In this document: positions 10,598 to 19,377 of the stretch, piece after piece
Layout of the letters: every line of letters starts with the position of its first letter
How positions within the stretch are numbered: position 1 is the stretch's first letter
DNA from: Variovorax sp. WDL1
GTDB taxonomy: Bacteria > Pseudomonadota > Gammaproteobacteria > Burkholderiales > Burkholderiaceae_C
Direction: 5' to 3'
Assembly: GCF_001541225.1 (NCBI RefSeq)
Contig: NZ_LMTS01000026.1
Coordinates: forward strand, 46,635-110,634
DNA length: 64,000 bases
Program-made: the position numbers and the translations under genes
Notes under the pieces: model-generated
The model's database searches: none
Told to the model about the DNA's origin: nothing
The model's input: only the letters and a program-made list of their open reading frames with translations

Positions 10598-10619
10598 ATA
10601 CTGTACGGCCATCCAGTAT
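10598..10619 (+). promoter_or_regulatory. LexA-like SOS box upstream of dnaE2
   Basis: The core CTGTACGGCCATCCAG (10601-10616) matches the CTGT-N8-ACAG LexA consensus with one substitution in the right arm. It is flanked by extended symmetry (ATACTG and CAGTAT). It lies 15 bases before the dnaE2 ATG, where bound LexA would block transcription. DnaE2 genes are commonly SOS-regulated, which fits. Confidence 0.6.
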
Positions 10620-10633
10620 CCTGGCCGCCGGCA

Positions 10634-13600
10634 ATGTCCGCCCTTCCCGCTTACGCCGAGCTGCGCTGCGTCTCCAATCACACCTACCTGCGCGGCGCCA
10701 GCCAACCGGAGGAGCTGGTGGAGCGCGCTTCGCAGCTTGGCTATTCCGCTCTCGCAATCGCTGACGAGTGCAGCCTGGCGGGCATCGTGCGCGCGCACGT
10801 TGCTGCCAAGGAGCACGGCCTCAAGCTTCTGGTCGGAACCCAGGTCCAGGTTGCTTGCGGCCACCCCTTCACGTTGCTCGTCCTTGCGTGCAACCTGAAC
10901 GGGTACGGGAACCTTTGTGAATTCATCACCAAGCTTCGGCGTGGCTCAGAGAAGGGAAAATACGAACTGCAGTTCGCAGACCTGACCGCCGCGGCCCTTG
11001 AGGACTGCGTCGTCGTCGCCTGCCCGAAGCGGATGTCGACCCCGGAACAGCTGGAGACAACAGGACGCTGGCTCCTGTCAGAGTTCCGGGGGCGTTGCTG
11101 GTTCGGCGTCGACCTTCTGCGCCTCATCGACGACGAGATGTGGTTGTACCGACTCCGCCAGGTGAGCGAGCTGACGGCAATTCCCTTGGTAGCCGCCGGC
11201 GACGTTCATTTTCATGTTCGCTCCAGGAAACCACTCCAGGACGTACTGACCGCTACGCGAGTTGGCCGCCCGCTGACGGAGTGCGGCCTCGACCTTCAGC
11301 CAAACGCAGAGCGGCACCTAAGAACGCGTCTTCGGCTGGCGCAAACCTACCCGGAGGATTTGCTTGCAGAGACGCTCAACGTGGCCGCGCGCTGCCAATT
11401 CAGCCTCGAGGAGCTTCGATACCAGTACCCCGACGAAGTGGTGCCGGACGGGGAGACGCCCTCCTCCTATTTGCGGCGCCTGACCTACGAGGGCGCCGGC
11501 CGACGGTGGCCAGAAGGGGTGCCGGCGAAGGTCCAGCTACAGATTGAGCACGAGCTGACATTGATTCAGGAGCTCCGGTACGAGCATTACTTCTTGACCG
11601 TCGCTGACATCGTCCAGTTCGCGAGGTCTCGCAACATCCTGTGCCAAGGGCGCGGGAGTGCCGCCAATTCCGTCGTCTGCTATTGCGTGGGCGTCACTGA
11701 GGTCGACCCAGCGCGCATGAGCGTCCTTTTTGAGCGTTTCATTTCCAAGGAAAGGAATGAGCCGCCGGATATCGACATCGATTTTGAGCACGAGCGTAGA
11801 GAAGAAGTTCTCCAGTACCTGTACCGGCGTTACGGACGCGACCGTGCCGCCATCACCGGTGTGGTGACCAGCTATCGGCCCAAGAGTGCGGTGAGGGACG
11901 TGGGCAAGGCGCTGGGATTTGACCTTGAGGTGGTAGACCAGCTTGCCAAGAATCATCAGTGGTTTGACGGCAAGGCGGTCATGCCGGAGCGTTTAGTGGA
12001 ACTAGGCCTGTCGCTTGATGACCTGAAGGTGCGCCAGCTGATGTTGCTTACAGGGCAACTGCTAGGGTTCCCAAGGCACCTCAGCCAGCACACCGGCGGG
12101 TTCGTGCTCACAAGGACGGCGTTGTCTCGGCTGATTCCAATCGAGAACGCCTCGATGAAGGACCGAACGGTCCTGGAGTGGGACAAGGATGACCTTGACG
12201 CTTTGGGGTTTCTCAAGGTCGACTGCCTGGCTCTGGGCATGCTGACCGCCATCCGCAAATGCCTGGATTTCATCGGTCAGCGTAAGGGGTTCGTATTCGC
12301 GATGCAGGACATCCCGGCGGAGGACCCCGAGACGTACGAGATGATTTCGCGCGCGGACACCGTCGGAGTCTTCCAAATTGAGAGCCGCGCGCAGATGAGC
12401 ATGCTGCCGCGGTTGAAGCCTCGGTGTTTCTACGACTTGGTGGTCGAAGTCGCGCTCGTGCGCCCCGGGCCCATCGTCGGCGGAATGGTGCACCCGTATC
12501 TGCGGCGTCGGCAGGGGCTCGAGCCCGTGACGTATCCAAGTGAAGCGCTCAAGGAGGCGCTTGGCCGCACGTTGGGCGTGCCCGTATTTCAGGAGCAAGT
12601 AATGCAGATTGCGATGCTTGCCGCGGGGTTCACCGCCGGGGAGGCGGACGGGCTCCGCCGAGCAATGGCTGCCTGGAAGCGCAAAGGCGGTCTGGAAAAG
12701 TACCATTCCAAAATCGTCGAGGGCATGACGACGCGGGGCTATGAAAAGGCGTTCGCCGAGCAGATTTTCGAGCAAATCAAGGGCTTTAGCGAGTACGGAT
12801 TTCCCGAAAGCCACGCGGCGTCGTTCGCCCTCCTCGTCTATGCGAGCTCGTGGATTAAACGGCACCACCCGGCAGAGTTCCTGACCGCAATGCTGAACTC
12901 CCAGCCATTGGGGTTTTACAGCCCAAGCCAACTGGTACAGGATGCCAAGCGGCATGGAGTCGTCGTCCGGCCGCCCGACGTCATGCACAGCAACCTGGAC
13001 TGCACGCTTGAAGACCTCCCGCATGCGCCGGCGGTGCGACTTGGACTTCGGCTTCTCGCAGGGCTGCGGTGGGAATCCGCGCAGCGCATCGTCGATGAAC
13101 GCGCGCGAGGGCCGTTCGACAATGCTGAGGACCTTGCCAGGAGGGCGCGGCTCGAGCTGGCTGAGATGAAGTTGCTCGCAAGCGCAGATGCCTTGATGTC
13201 GCTGAGCGGCCACCGGCGGGTCGCGGTCTGGGACGCCGCGGCTCTCCGCTCTGTGCCCGAGCTCCTGCAGGAGGCGCGCGTCGACGAAGACGTCCTGGAG
13301 CTGGCGCCGGCGCCCGAGGGTGAAGAGGTGATGTTCGACTACGCTGCGACGGGCTTGACGTTGCGCAGCCATCCACTCGCGCTGCTTCGACCGTTGCTCG
13401 CAAAACGGGGGCTGGCCACGGCCGCCGACCTGCAGGACGTTGAGAACGGGGCGGAGGTGCGCTATTGCGGACTGGTCACTCTGCGGCAGCAGCCTGAGAC
13501 GGCGAACGGCGTCATCTTCGTATCGCTCGTGGATGAGACCGGCGTGGTGCAGGTGATTGCCTGGCGCAGCATCAAGGAGGCGCAGAGGCAGGAGCTGCTG

Positions 13601-13732
13601 AACGCCCGACTACTTGCCGTCAAGGGCACTTGGCAGCGCGAAGGTGAGCTCCGGAGCCTAGTCGCAGAGCGGTTGAAGGACCTGACACCATTACTTGGTC
13701 GACTGCGAACCACTTCCAGGGACTTCCATTGA
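10634..13732 (+). CDS. dnaE2: Error-prone DNA polymerase DnaE2 (ImuC)
   Basis: This is a C-family polymerase alpha subunit used for translesion synthesis in the SOS response. The 1032 residues from ATG 10634 match the family length; that start gives the typical N-terminus MSALPAYAELRCVSNHTYL. A frame beginning at 10499 would add an atypical leader that reads through the LexA-like box. A PHP domain covers about residues 1-210. The palm has PDIDIDF at about residue 378 and KVDCLALG at about 527, which carry the metal-binding aspartates. A C-terminal OB fold starts near residue 930 (VRYCGLVTLRQQPETANGVI). DnaE2 normally works with ImuA and ImuB; neither gene is in the window, so this copy is an orphan or is partnered elsewhere. 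A divergent copy of its last 28 codons lies at 25161-25259, beyond the CRISPR-Cas locus. Confidence 0.92.
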   Translation: MSALPAYAELRCVSNHTYLRGASQPEELVERASQLGYSALAIADECSLAGIVRAHVAAKEHGLKLLVGTQVQVACGHPFTLLVLACNLNGYGNLCEFITKLRRGSEKGKYELQFADLTAAALEDCVVVACPKRMSTPEQLETTGRWLLSEFRGRCWFGVDLLRLIDDEMWLYRLRQVSELTAIPLVAAGDVHFHVRSRKPLQDVLTATRVGRPLTECGLDLQPNAERHLRTRLRLAQTYPEDLLAETLNVAARCQFSLEELRYQYPDEVVPDGETPSSYLRRLTYEGAGRRWPEGVPAKVQLQIEHELTLIQELRYEHYFLTVADIVQFARSRNILCQGRGSAANSVVCYCVGVTEVDPARMSVLFERFISKERNEPPDIDIDFEHERREEVLQYLYRRYGRDRAAITGVVTSYRPKSAVRDVGKALGFDLEVVDQLAKNHQWFDGKAVMPERLVELGLSLDDLKVRQLMLLTGQLLGFPRHLSQHTGGFVLTRTALSRLIPIENASMKDRTVLEWDKDDLDALGFLKVDCLALGMLTAIRKCLDFIGQRKGFVFAMQDIPAEDPETYEMISRADTVGVFQIESRAQMSMLPRLKPRCFYDLVVEVALVRPGPIVGGMVHPYLRRRQGLEPVTYPSEALKEALGRTLGVPVFQEQVMQIAMLAAGFTAGEADGLRRAMAAWKRKGGLEKYHSKIVEGMTTRGYEKAFAEQIFEQIKGFSEYGFPESHAASFALLVYASSWIKRHHPAEFLTAMLNSQPLGFYSPSQLVQDAKRHGVVVRPPDVMHSNLDCTLEDLPHAPAVRLGLRLLAGLRWESAQRIVDERARGPFDNAEDLARRARLELAEMKLLASADALMSLSGHRRVAVWDAAALRSVPELLQEARVDEDVLELAPAPEGEEVMFDYAATGLTLRSHPLALLRPLLAKRGLATAADLQDVENGAEVRYCGLVTLRQQPETANGVIFVSLVDETGVVQVIAWRSIKEAQRQELLNARLLAVKGTWQREGELRSLVAERLKDLTPLLGRLRTTSRDFH

Positions 13733-13772
13733 TTTCTCAATGCCACGGCTAAACCGCTGAGCTATATCGATA

Positions 13773-14047
13773 GGGACATCCGCACCCGCGGGAATAGCTC
13801 GAGCGCAATCCGCGATGTTGGGGAACGCATTCGGAGAAGCCCCGCGTAAGCGGGGATAGCTCGTTCGAGAGGCACCGCAGCTCGGCGTATTGAGGGCACC
13901 TCCCGCGTCGGCGGGGATACCTCGTGCCATCACCCAACGGAGTTCATAGCCGCAACGTTCCTCCAGCGTAAGCAGGGATAGCTCGTAGTGCTCGTCCTGC
14001 AGCTCTACGATGAGCTTGTCTGCCCCGCGAGAGCGGGGATGTGCTTG
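13773..14047 (+). CRISPR. CRISPR array 1, five heavily decayed type I-E repeats
   Basis: Five repeat relics end near 13801, 13863, 13924, 13985 and 14047. They keep the 61-bp period (29-bp repeat, 32-bp spacer) of the intact array and the ATAGCTCG-like 3' end in most copies. Every copy has several substitutions, and no leader is visible because dnaE2 ends 40 bases upstream. The orientation matches arrays 2 and 3. The spacer at 13864-13895 resembles the 5' end of dnaE2 on its opposite strand. The array is probably too degraded to yield functional crRNA from most units. Confidence 0.8.
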
Positions 14048-14102
14048 GGCATAGCCCGCCCAACTCAACGCCCCTGGGTGTCGGGTTCCGGGACGTTCGG
14101 GC

Positions 14103-14425
14103 TTATAGCTTGATGCCTATCACCGTCGCCAAGGCGTCCAAGCGATTCTCTGGCAGTGCGGCCAGGTGCATCGCGATGCGCTCGAGCTTGGGGGGACTTT
14201 AGGAGGCTCTCCTGCTGCGTCAACGCCAGTAACGAGCCAGCGCGCACTCACCTGAAGGGCGTCTGCCACTGCAAATGCATTGACTGCTGATACCCCGCCG
14301 GCGTCTGACTCCATCTTGCGCACGGCCTGCAGCGTGACGCCCACGAGGGCAGCTAGCTCCTTCTGCGTCATTCCGAGCCTCTCGCGACTAGTGATGATTC
14401 TTTTCGGGAGGTTGTCCATCTCCAA
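14103..14425 (-). pseudogene. XRE-family regulator, frameshifted at a C6 tract
   Basis: The N-terminal 70 residues are a normal XRE helix-turn-helix (SRERLGMTQKELAALVG, then WLVTG). The frame then reads a low-quality tail to a stop at 14120. One base beyond a run of six C on the coding strand (G run at 14190-14195), another frame encodes a sensible ending, KLERIAMHLAALPENRLDAL and onward to a stop at 14103. A seventh C would join the two frames exactly. The gene is divergent from cas3 with 149 bases between, so it may once have regulated the cas genes. The DNA-binding part survives in the current frame, so a truncated but active repressor is possible. Confidence 0.7.
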
Positions 14426-14459
14426 ACTGTATTCGAAGTGTTGGCTCGGCCGCGCCAGC

Positions 14460-14480
14460 GAACGACGTTTGTCGCCGTTC
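14460..14480. promoter_or_regulatory. Candidate operator between xre and cas3
   Basis: GAACGACG and CGCCGTTC form an inverted repeat (7 of 8 positions) around TTTGT. It lies in the divergent xre-cas3 promoter region, where an XRE protein would bind. The function is inferred only. Confidence 0.35.
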
Positions 14481-14574
14481 CGGCGTTTTAGGACGGCCCA
14501 AGCCGCACCTGGGCGCGCAATCAGTTTAGACCGCTAAATACTCACTCTAGACGGAGCTCCACCAGGAGCTTCGT

Positions 14575-17148
14575 TTGACTGCAGATTTTCTAACCTATTG
14601 GGGCAAGGCGCACCCATTGCCCGGCACAACTGTCGCTTGGCACCCCCTTGCGTATCACAGCTTGGACGTCGCTGCGGTCGTTGGCGAGTACCTGCGGGTC
14701 AATCCTTCGCTCAGCTCGACGCTGGCTCGACTCCTGGGGATGGCCGAGGACGCTGCAATCAAGGTGGCCATGTTCCTGGCAGGCAGCCATGATGTTGGCA
14801 AGTTCGGCCCGTTTCAAGCGAAGGTCGAGGAGCTGTTTGCTCAGCTGCAGCCGGACCAACCGGTTCCCTCTCAAGCTGCACAGCACCACTCCCAGGCCGG
14901 CATTTCCACCTTACTCGACTGGGTGTCGGCCCGGTGGTACCCCGATTCCCTCGAAGACGCGGAATTAGCGCTAGAGCCCCTTCTGAACGCTTCTTGCGGG
15001 CACCACGGCAGGCCAGTTGACCTCTCAAACTCGACAGGGGTGGGGAAGCGCACGACTGCGGCAGCCCACGCCTACCTTGATGCCGTTGCCGACGTATTGG
15101 GGCTCGACAGTTTCGTCGACCTTTGGGACGGAGGCGGCTACCGCCAGGCGTCATCCTTGCTCGCCGGCGTGCTGACCCTCTGCGACTGGGTCGGCTCCAT
15201 GCAGAGGTTCTTTCCCTATCGAGCACCGACGATGTCCTTGAAGTGCTATTTCGTCGAGGCACAAGACCAAGCGCGTACCGCGCTGGTTGAGCTCAGCCTG
15301 GCGGAAAAGCGCCCAAGCGCCAAAGCCGGGCTCTCGCACCTATTCCCTGCGTTCACGGCGAGTGCCACACCGCTACAGCGATTTGCTGATAGCGTCGAGT
15401 TGGACCGCGCCGGCCCTTCCCTGTTCATCCTGGAGGATGAGACCGGTGCCGGCAAGACCGAGGCCGCGCTGACCCTTGCTTCGCGGCTGCTTCAGGCCGG
15501 AAGAGGCACCGGGGTGCTCGTCAGCCTACCGACACAGGCCACCGCCGATGCTCTTTGCGGGCGGCTGCTGCCTTTGGCCAACATGTTTTTTGAGGCAGAA
15601 GGCGGAGTTCCGTCGTTCTCGCTGGCACACGGAAGTGCGTCTCTGTCGCTGGCGCGGCTGCGCTCGGAGCATCTCGAAGCTGGGTCGATTTGTGCCGACC
15701 TCGACAGCTGGGCCCAGGACAGCAGCAAGACTGCCCTGCTTTCGGACGTCGGGGTGTGCACCATCGACCAGGTCGCGCTGTCTATCCTGCCGGTGAAGCA
15801 CTTTTGCTTACGGCAACTGGGCATCGGGCAAAAGGTCCTGGTTGTTGACGAGGCTCACGCATGCGACGCCTACATGCTCAAGCTTCTTGAAACAGCGCTC
15901 GAGGCACATGCCATGCGCGGCGGTAGCGCCATCCTGCTGTCGGCAACGCTACCGCGGAAGCACAAGGCCGCCCTTGTCGCTGCCTTTCGGAAGGGCGCCC
16001 GTTGGACTGGCGCGCAGGCCGTCCCTGTCTCCACCGACTACCCTCTTGCCACTGTCGCCTCTTCGGGCGGCATGGTTGAGACGCCGATTGCCGCACGACG
16101 TGTGAGCAGGTTCACCCGCATTCAGCGAATCGGGGATAGCGCAACCGAAGCCCTCGTCCTGAGGCTACTTGCAGCAGGCAAGTGTGTTCTCTTGCTGCGC
16201 AACACAGTCGGCCGTGCCCAGGCGGACTTCGACACGTTCTTCGCCCTGTTGCCAGGCCAGGTGCAGCTGGCGCACGCGAAGTTTGTCGGCAAGCATCGCT
16301 CGGAAAATGACCGCAACCTGCTGGAGCAGTTCGGCAAGCGCTCGACATCCGCTACTCGCAAAGGACAGCTGGTCATCGCTACCCAGGTGGCGGAGCAGTC
16401 ACTCGACGTGGACTTCGACGAGCTCATCACCGACTTGGCCCCAATCGACGCCTTGCTGCAGCGTATCGGCCGCTGGCGCCGGCACGTTCGGGACGCCGAC
16501 GGGAAGATGGCGATGGCAGGCGACGATGCGCGCGGGGAAGGCCTGGTGTACGTAGTCGCGCCCGAGACTCACGGCAATGTCGACTTCCTTGCGGAGCTCC
16601 CTGCGAACACGATGTTCGTCTATCCCCTTCCTGTGGTGCTCTTTCGCACGGCACAGTTGGTTGAGGAGCGCGGTGGCTTGCAGATTCCCGCAGGCGTTCG
16701 GGAAGCCGTCGAGTTCGCGTACGACGAAGAGGCCGAGGCGCCAGCATTTCTGGCGTTTGCGGAAGAGCGGTCAGAAGGGAAGATTGAAGCAGCCAAGCGA
16801 GCGGCTAAAAACGTTCGACTGAATCTGACCGTGGGCTACTCCCAGTTGATTGCAGACGTGGCGCCTGAGCAAGCAGTGACCCGGCTGGGGGAGAAGTCGG
16901 TCCGGGTAGTGCTTTGCGACCAAGGCGGCGCCCCCTTGTTTGGCAGCATGGAGTTGTCCCGCCTAAGCCTACGAGCAAGCCTACTTGCTCTCGAGGTCGA
17001 CGACACCGGGCACGCAAAGTTGAGGATGGGCGCAGCCGGCTCGGGTGAGTGGGAGATGTTGGCGGTCGACCATGCGAGCAAGGAGCGATTGGTCCGCTAC
17101 AGTCGGACCCGTGGGTTTTCGGTGGGCCCACCACAGCGGCGGAGATGA
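14575..17148 (+). CDS. cas3: Type I-E CRISPR-associated nuclease-helicase Cas3
   Basis: Cas3 is recruited by target-bound Cascade, then nicks and degrades the displaced strand with its HD nuclease and SF2 helicase. At 857 residues the length is normal. The HD nuclease domain shows HSLD at about residue 28, SHD at 71-73 and HH at about 144. Helicase motifs are GAGKTE at about 290 (Walker A), DEAH at about 425, SAT at about 456, and QRIGRWRR at about 629 (motif VI). The start is a TTG six bases after an AGGAG site at 14564. All key residues are present and I see no lesion. Cas3 stands apart from the Cascade genes, separated by array 2, cas1-cas2 and array 3, with its own upstream region shared with the divergent xre relic. 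Confidence 0.93.
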   Translation: MTADFLTYWGKAHPLPGTTVAWHPLAYHSLDVAAVVGEYLRVNPSLSSTLARLLGMAEDAAIKVAMFLAGSHDVGKFGPFQAKVEELFAQLQPDQPVPSQAAQHHSQAGISTLLDWVSARWYPDSLEDAELALEPLLNASCGHHGRPVDLSNSTGVGKRTTAAAHAYLDAVADVLGLDSFVDLWDGGGYRQASSLLAGVLTLCDWVGSMQRFFPYRAPTMSLKCYFVEAQDQARTALVELSLAEKRPSAKAGLSHLFPAFTASATPLQRFADSVELDRAGPSLFILEDETGAGKTEAALTLASRLLQAGRGTGVLVSLPTQATADALCGRLLPLANMFFEAEGGVPSFSLAHGSASLSLARLRSEHLEAGSICADLDSWAQDSSKTALLSDVGVCTIDQVALSILPVKHFCLRQLGIGQKVLVVDEAHACDAYMLKLLETALEAHAMRGGSAILLSATLPRKHKAALVAAFRKGARWTGAQAVPVSTDYPLATVASSGGMVETPIAARRVSRFTRIQRIGDSATEALVLRLLAAGKCVLLLRNTVGRAQADFDTFFALLPGQVQLAHAKFVGKHRSENDRNLLEQFGKRSTSATRKGQLVIATQVAEQSLDVDFDELITDLAPIDALLQRIGRWRRHVRDADGKMAMAGDDARGEGLVYVVAPETHGNVDFLAELPANTMFVYPLPVVLFRTAQLVEERGGLQIPAGVREAVEFAYDEEAEAPAFLAFAEERSEGKIEAAKRAAKNVRLNLTVGYSQLIADVAPEQAVTRLGEKSVRVVLCDQGGAPLFGSMELSRLSLRASLLALEVDDTGHAKLRMGAAGSGEWEMLAVDHASKERLVRYSRTRGFSVGPPQRRR

Positions 17149-17155
17149 GAGCCGC

Positions 17156-17173
17156 GGCGCACGTACGTGCGCC
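17156..17173. promoter_or_regulatory. Perfect 18-bp palindrome between cas3 and array 2
   Basis: GGCGCACGTACGTGCGCC is perfectly self-complementary. It starts 8 bases after the cas3 stop and ends 45 bases before the first repeat of array 2, so it lies where a leader or terminator is expected. There is no loop and no T run, so a protein-binding site is the better guess. Confidence 0.4.
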
Positions 17174-17217
17174 AATGAACGGATAAAGCCGGTGGCTAAA
17201 AAATGCAGGTGCGAAAG

Positions 17218-18037
17218 ACGTTGACCGCGCAAGCGGGGATAGCTCGCCGTAGTTTCGGGTGTCGAACGACGCGTGCGTCTCTCCCCGCGCAAGCGGGGAT
17301 AGCTCAGGAGCATCGGACCGATGCCAACCGTCGCCATCGTTTATCCCGCACAAGCGGGATGATGCGCACCGGATACGGAGGCCGCAAGCCGGCTCCCCCC
17401 CCACCAGCGCAAGCGGGGATAGCTCGGCCGGTCTCGTTCACTGATATCGCACCGAACGGCTCCCCCCCCCCGCGCTAGCGGGGATAGCTCGGTCTGCGAT
17501 GCCGTCCTCTTTCGGGGTGACCGGTCTCCCCCGCCTACGCGGGGATAGCTCGGGTTGTCGCATCATCACTTGCGGTGGCGTTGAGACTTCCCCGCGCACG
17601 CGGGGATAGCTCAGGCTGGAACCGCGAGCGCGAGCAGTATCAGGCGTCTCCCTGCGCAAGCGGGGATATCTCGGACTTGAGGGCTGCCATTTGCTTGTCT
17701 CCTGCGTCCCCTCCGCGCAAGCGGGCATAGCTCGTTCTGTAGGACGTCGTGCACGCCGCCGCCCTCGTCTCCCCCGCGCAAGCGGGGATATCTCGGGAAG
17801 CAGCAAGTAGTCGCTCTCATTTGCGTCGTCGGCCCCGCGCGAGCGGGGATAGCTCGCCCCCCCACCAGAACGTCCGGCCGCGCATCAGAGTCTCTCCCGC
17901 GCGAGCGGGGGTAGTTCGTGCGATTGCTCGTGCAGTGGCGAGAACCATGGGTCTCCCCCGCAAGCGGGGACAGCTCGCTCGCCCACAGGAAATGTTCTGG
18001 ATGGGGCATGTCCCCCCGGCGCAAGCGGGGACACTCG
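17218..18037 (+). CRISPR. CRISPR array 2, about 14 diverged type I-E repeats
   Basis: About 14 repeats, ending near 17246, 17306, 17366, 17426, 17491, 17552, 17613, 17673, 17734, 17795, 17856, 17918, 17977 and 18037, follow the same 29+32 scheme with occasional indels. Only the unit at 17524-17552 and a few others approach the array 3 consensus. Most differ at several positions in the 5' part or in the last eight bases. A possible further relic follows at about 18054. Several copies keep the GCGGGGATAGCTCG half that would give the stem and 5' handle of a crRNA, so partial function is possible. The array lies between cas3 and cas1. Long arginine- and proline-rich open frames here are repeat artefacts. 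Confidence 0.88.
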
Positions 18038-18161
18038 AAACGATTGCCGTCGTGCTCGCAAGCGGGAATCGCCGGGTCACGTCAAGGCGCCCTCATTCGG
18101 CGGGATATTTGCTCTCCGCGTCAGCAGAAGACCTGGTGGTAACGCAGCGCTACACCTGGGT

Positions 18162-18982
18162 ATGAACGCCCCGCTAAAGCCTATCTATCGCCTTCAGAAG
18201 GAACGGATACCCTTCATTTTCCTGAGCTACGGCCGCCTTGACGTCAAGGACGGCGCATTTGTACTGGAGGATGCGAATGGAACTCGCGTGCAGATGCCAG
18301 TGGCTGCTTTCAATGTCTTGTTTCTTGAGCCCGGGACGAGCGTGACCCACGCTGCCTTCCAGCTCGCGGCCCAGTGTCACACTCTCATTTGCTTCGTTGG
18401 CGAGCAAGCGTGCCGTACATACTCTGTCGGGCGCCCTTCCGACGGAAACCCTACCAACCTTAAAGTGCAGGTCTTGGCATATGCCGACGAAGCCCGGAGG
18501 CTTCAGGTGGCCCGCAAGATGTTCGAGATTAGGTTCGGCGAGGCGATTCCGGCCCGACGCAGTATTGAGCAACTTCGAGGCATCGAGGGGGTGCGGGTCC
18601 GCGAGTCCTACAAATTGCTGGCTCGACAGTTCGGAGTGGACTGGAAAGGCCGAACCTACGAGCAAGGAGAGTGGGACGCTGCCGATAGCGTCAACCGGGC
18701 CCTGTCCGCAGCGAATGCGGTGGCTGTTATTCTCGCCTGCGGATACAGCCCACGATAGGGTTTGTCCACGACGGAGGGGCCAAAAGTTTTGTATACGACA
18801 TTGCAGACCTCTATAAGTTGGAGATTTGCGCACCTCTTGCGTTCAGGGCTGCCGCGGGGAGCTCGGCATTCGCGGTGGAGACTCAAGTAAGGCGGCACCT
18901 GCGTGACCACTTTAAGCAAACGCGATTTGTTGCGCGGGTCGTGGATGACCTCAAAGGCCTGTTCGAAGAGTCGACCGCATGA
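18162..18982 (+). pseudogene. cas1: Type I-E integrase gene cas1, frameshifted with a six-residue deletion
   Basis: Cas1 with Cas2 inserts new spacers. Codons 1-199 read as Cas1e (IFLSYGRLDVKDGAFVLED), including the catalytic glutamate in RGIEGVRVR at residue 142, but stop at a TAG at 18756. One base out of phase, the remainder continues perfectly: IGFVHDGGAKSFVYDIADLY, carrying the catalytic histidine and the two aspartates, to a TGA at 18980 that overlaps the cas2 start. A one-base deletion near 18750 explains the break. In addition, SAANA joins directly to VAVILACGYSP, so about six residues of the conserved helix (usually CLYG and neighbours) are missing near 18728. Two independent lesions make loss of function likely. 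A sequencing error could explain the frameshift but not the in-frame deletion. Confidence 0.85.
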
Positions 18983-19344
18983 TGCTCGTCCTCGTCCTGA
19001 CTGGTGCGCCACCTCGCTTAAGAGGCCGGCTATCAACGATACTGCTTGAGGTGCGGGCTGGCGTCTATACCGGGCACGCGACACAGAAACTGCGTGAAGA
19101 ACTATGGGCGTTGACTTGCGGCAACATCGAGGATGGCGACGCCCTGATTGTGTGGCCAGACCAAACTGAGGTTTGCGGCGTCTCGTTCCGGACGGTAGGC
19201 GTGAATCGGCGCCGGGCGGTCGAAGTCGATGGGCTGCAGCTGGTGGATTTCCCTCGGTTGAGCACAGACGAGGTCCCTGAGTCCATTATGGATTTAGCAG
19301 GTCTAGCGGAGGTGGTTTTCCCCGGTGGACAGTGTGACAACTAA
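18979..19344 (+). CDS. cas2: Type I-E spacer-acquisition protein Cas2
   Basis: Cas2e forms the structural core of the Cas1-Cas2 integration complex. The protein is 121 residues and contains the family landmarks PPRLRGRLSTILLEVRAGVY and GVNRRRAVEVDGLQLVDF. It carries a C-terminal extension of roughly 20 residues beyond the usual 95-100. The ATG overlaps the stop of the ancestral cas1 frame, so the pair was translationally coupled. The frame is intact, but with cas1 broken it probably has no partner. Array 3 begins 33 bases after its stop, so the 3' end of cas2 may contain part of the array 3 leader. Confidence 0.88.
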   Translation: MMLVLVLTGAPPRLRGRLSTILLEVRAGVYTGHATQKLREELWALTCGNIEDGDALIVWPDQTEVCGVSFRTVGVNRRRAVEVDGLQLVDFPRLSTDEVPESIMDLAGLAEVVFPGGQCDN

Positions 19345-19377
19345 AATGTTTCGCTAAATCAACGGGTTAGGGGAAGA

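Noticed and set aside
12062..13372. Minus-strand open frame in dnaE2
   Set aside because: Antisense to a well-supported polymerase gene, with no ribosome-binding site or domain.
13864..13895. Active self-targeting of dnaE2 by the array 1 spacer
   Set aside because: About seven mismatches, several in the seed half, and degraded flanking repeats make targeting of the present dnaE2 unlikely.
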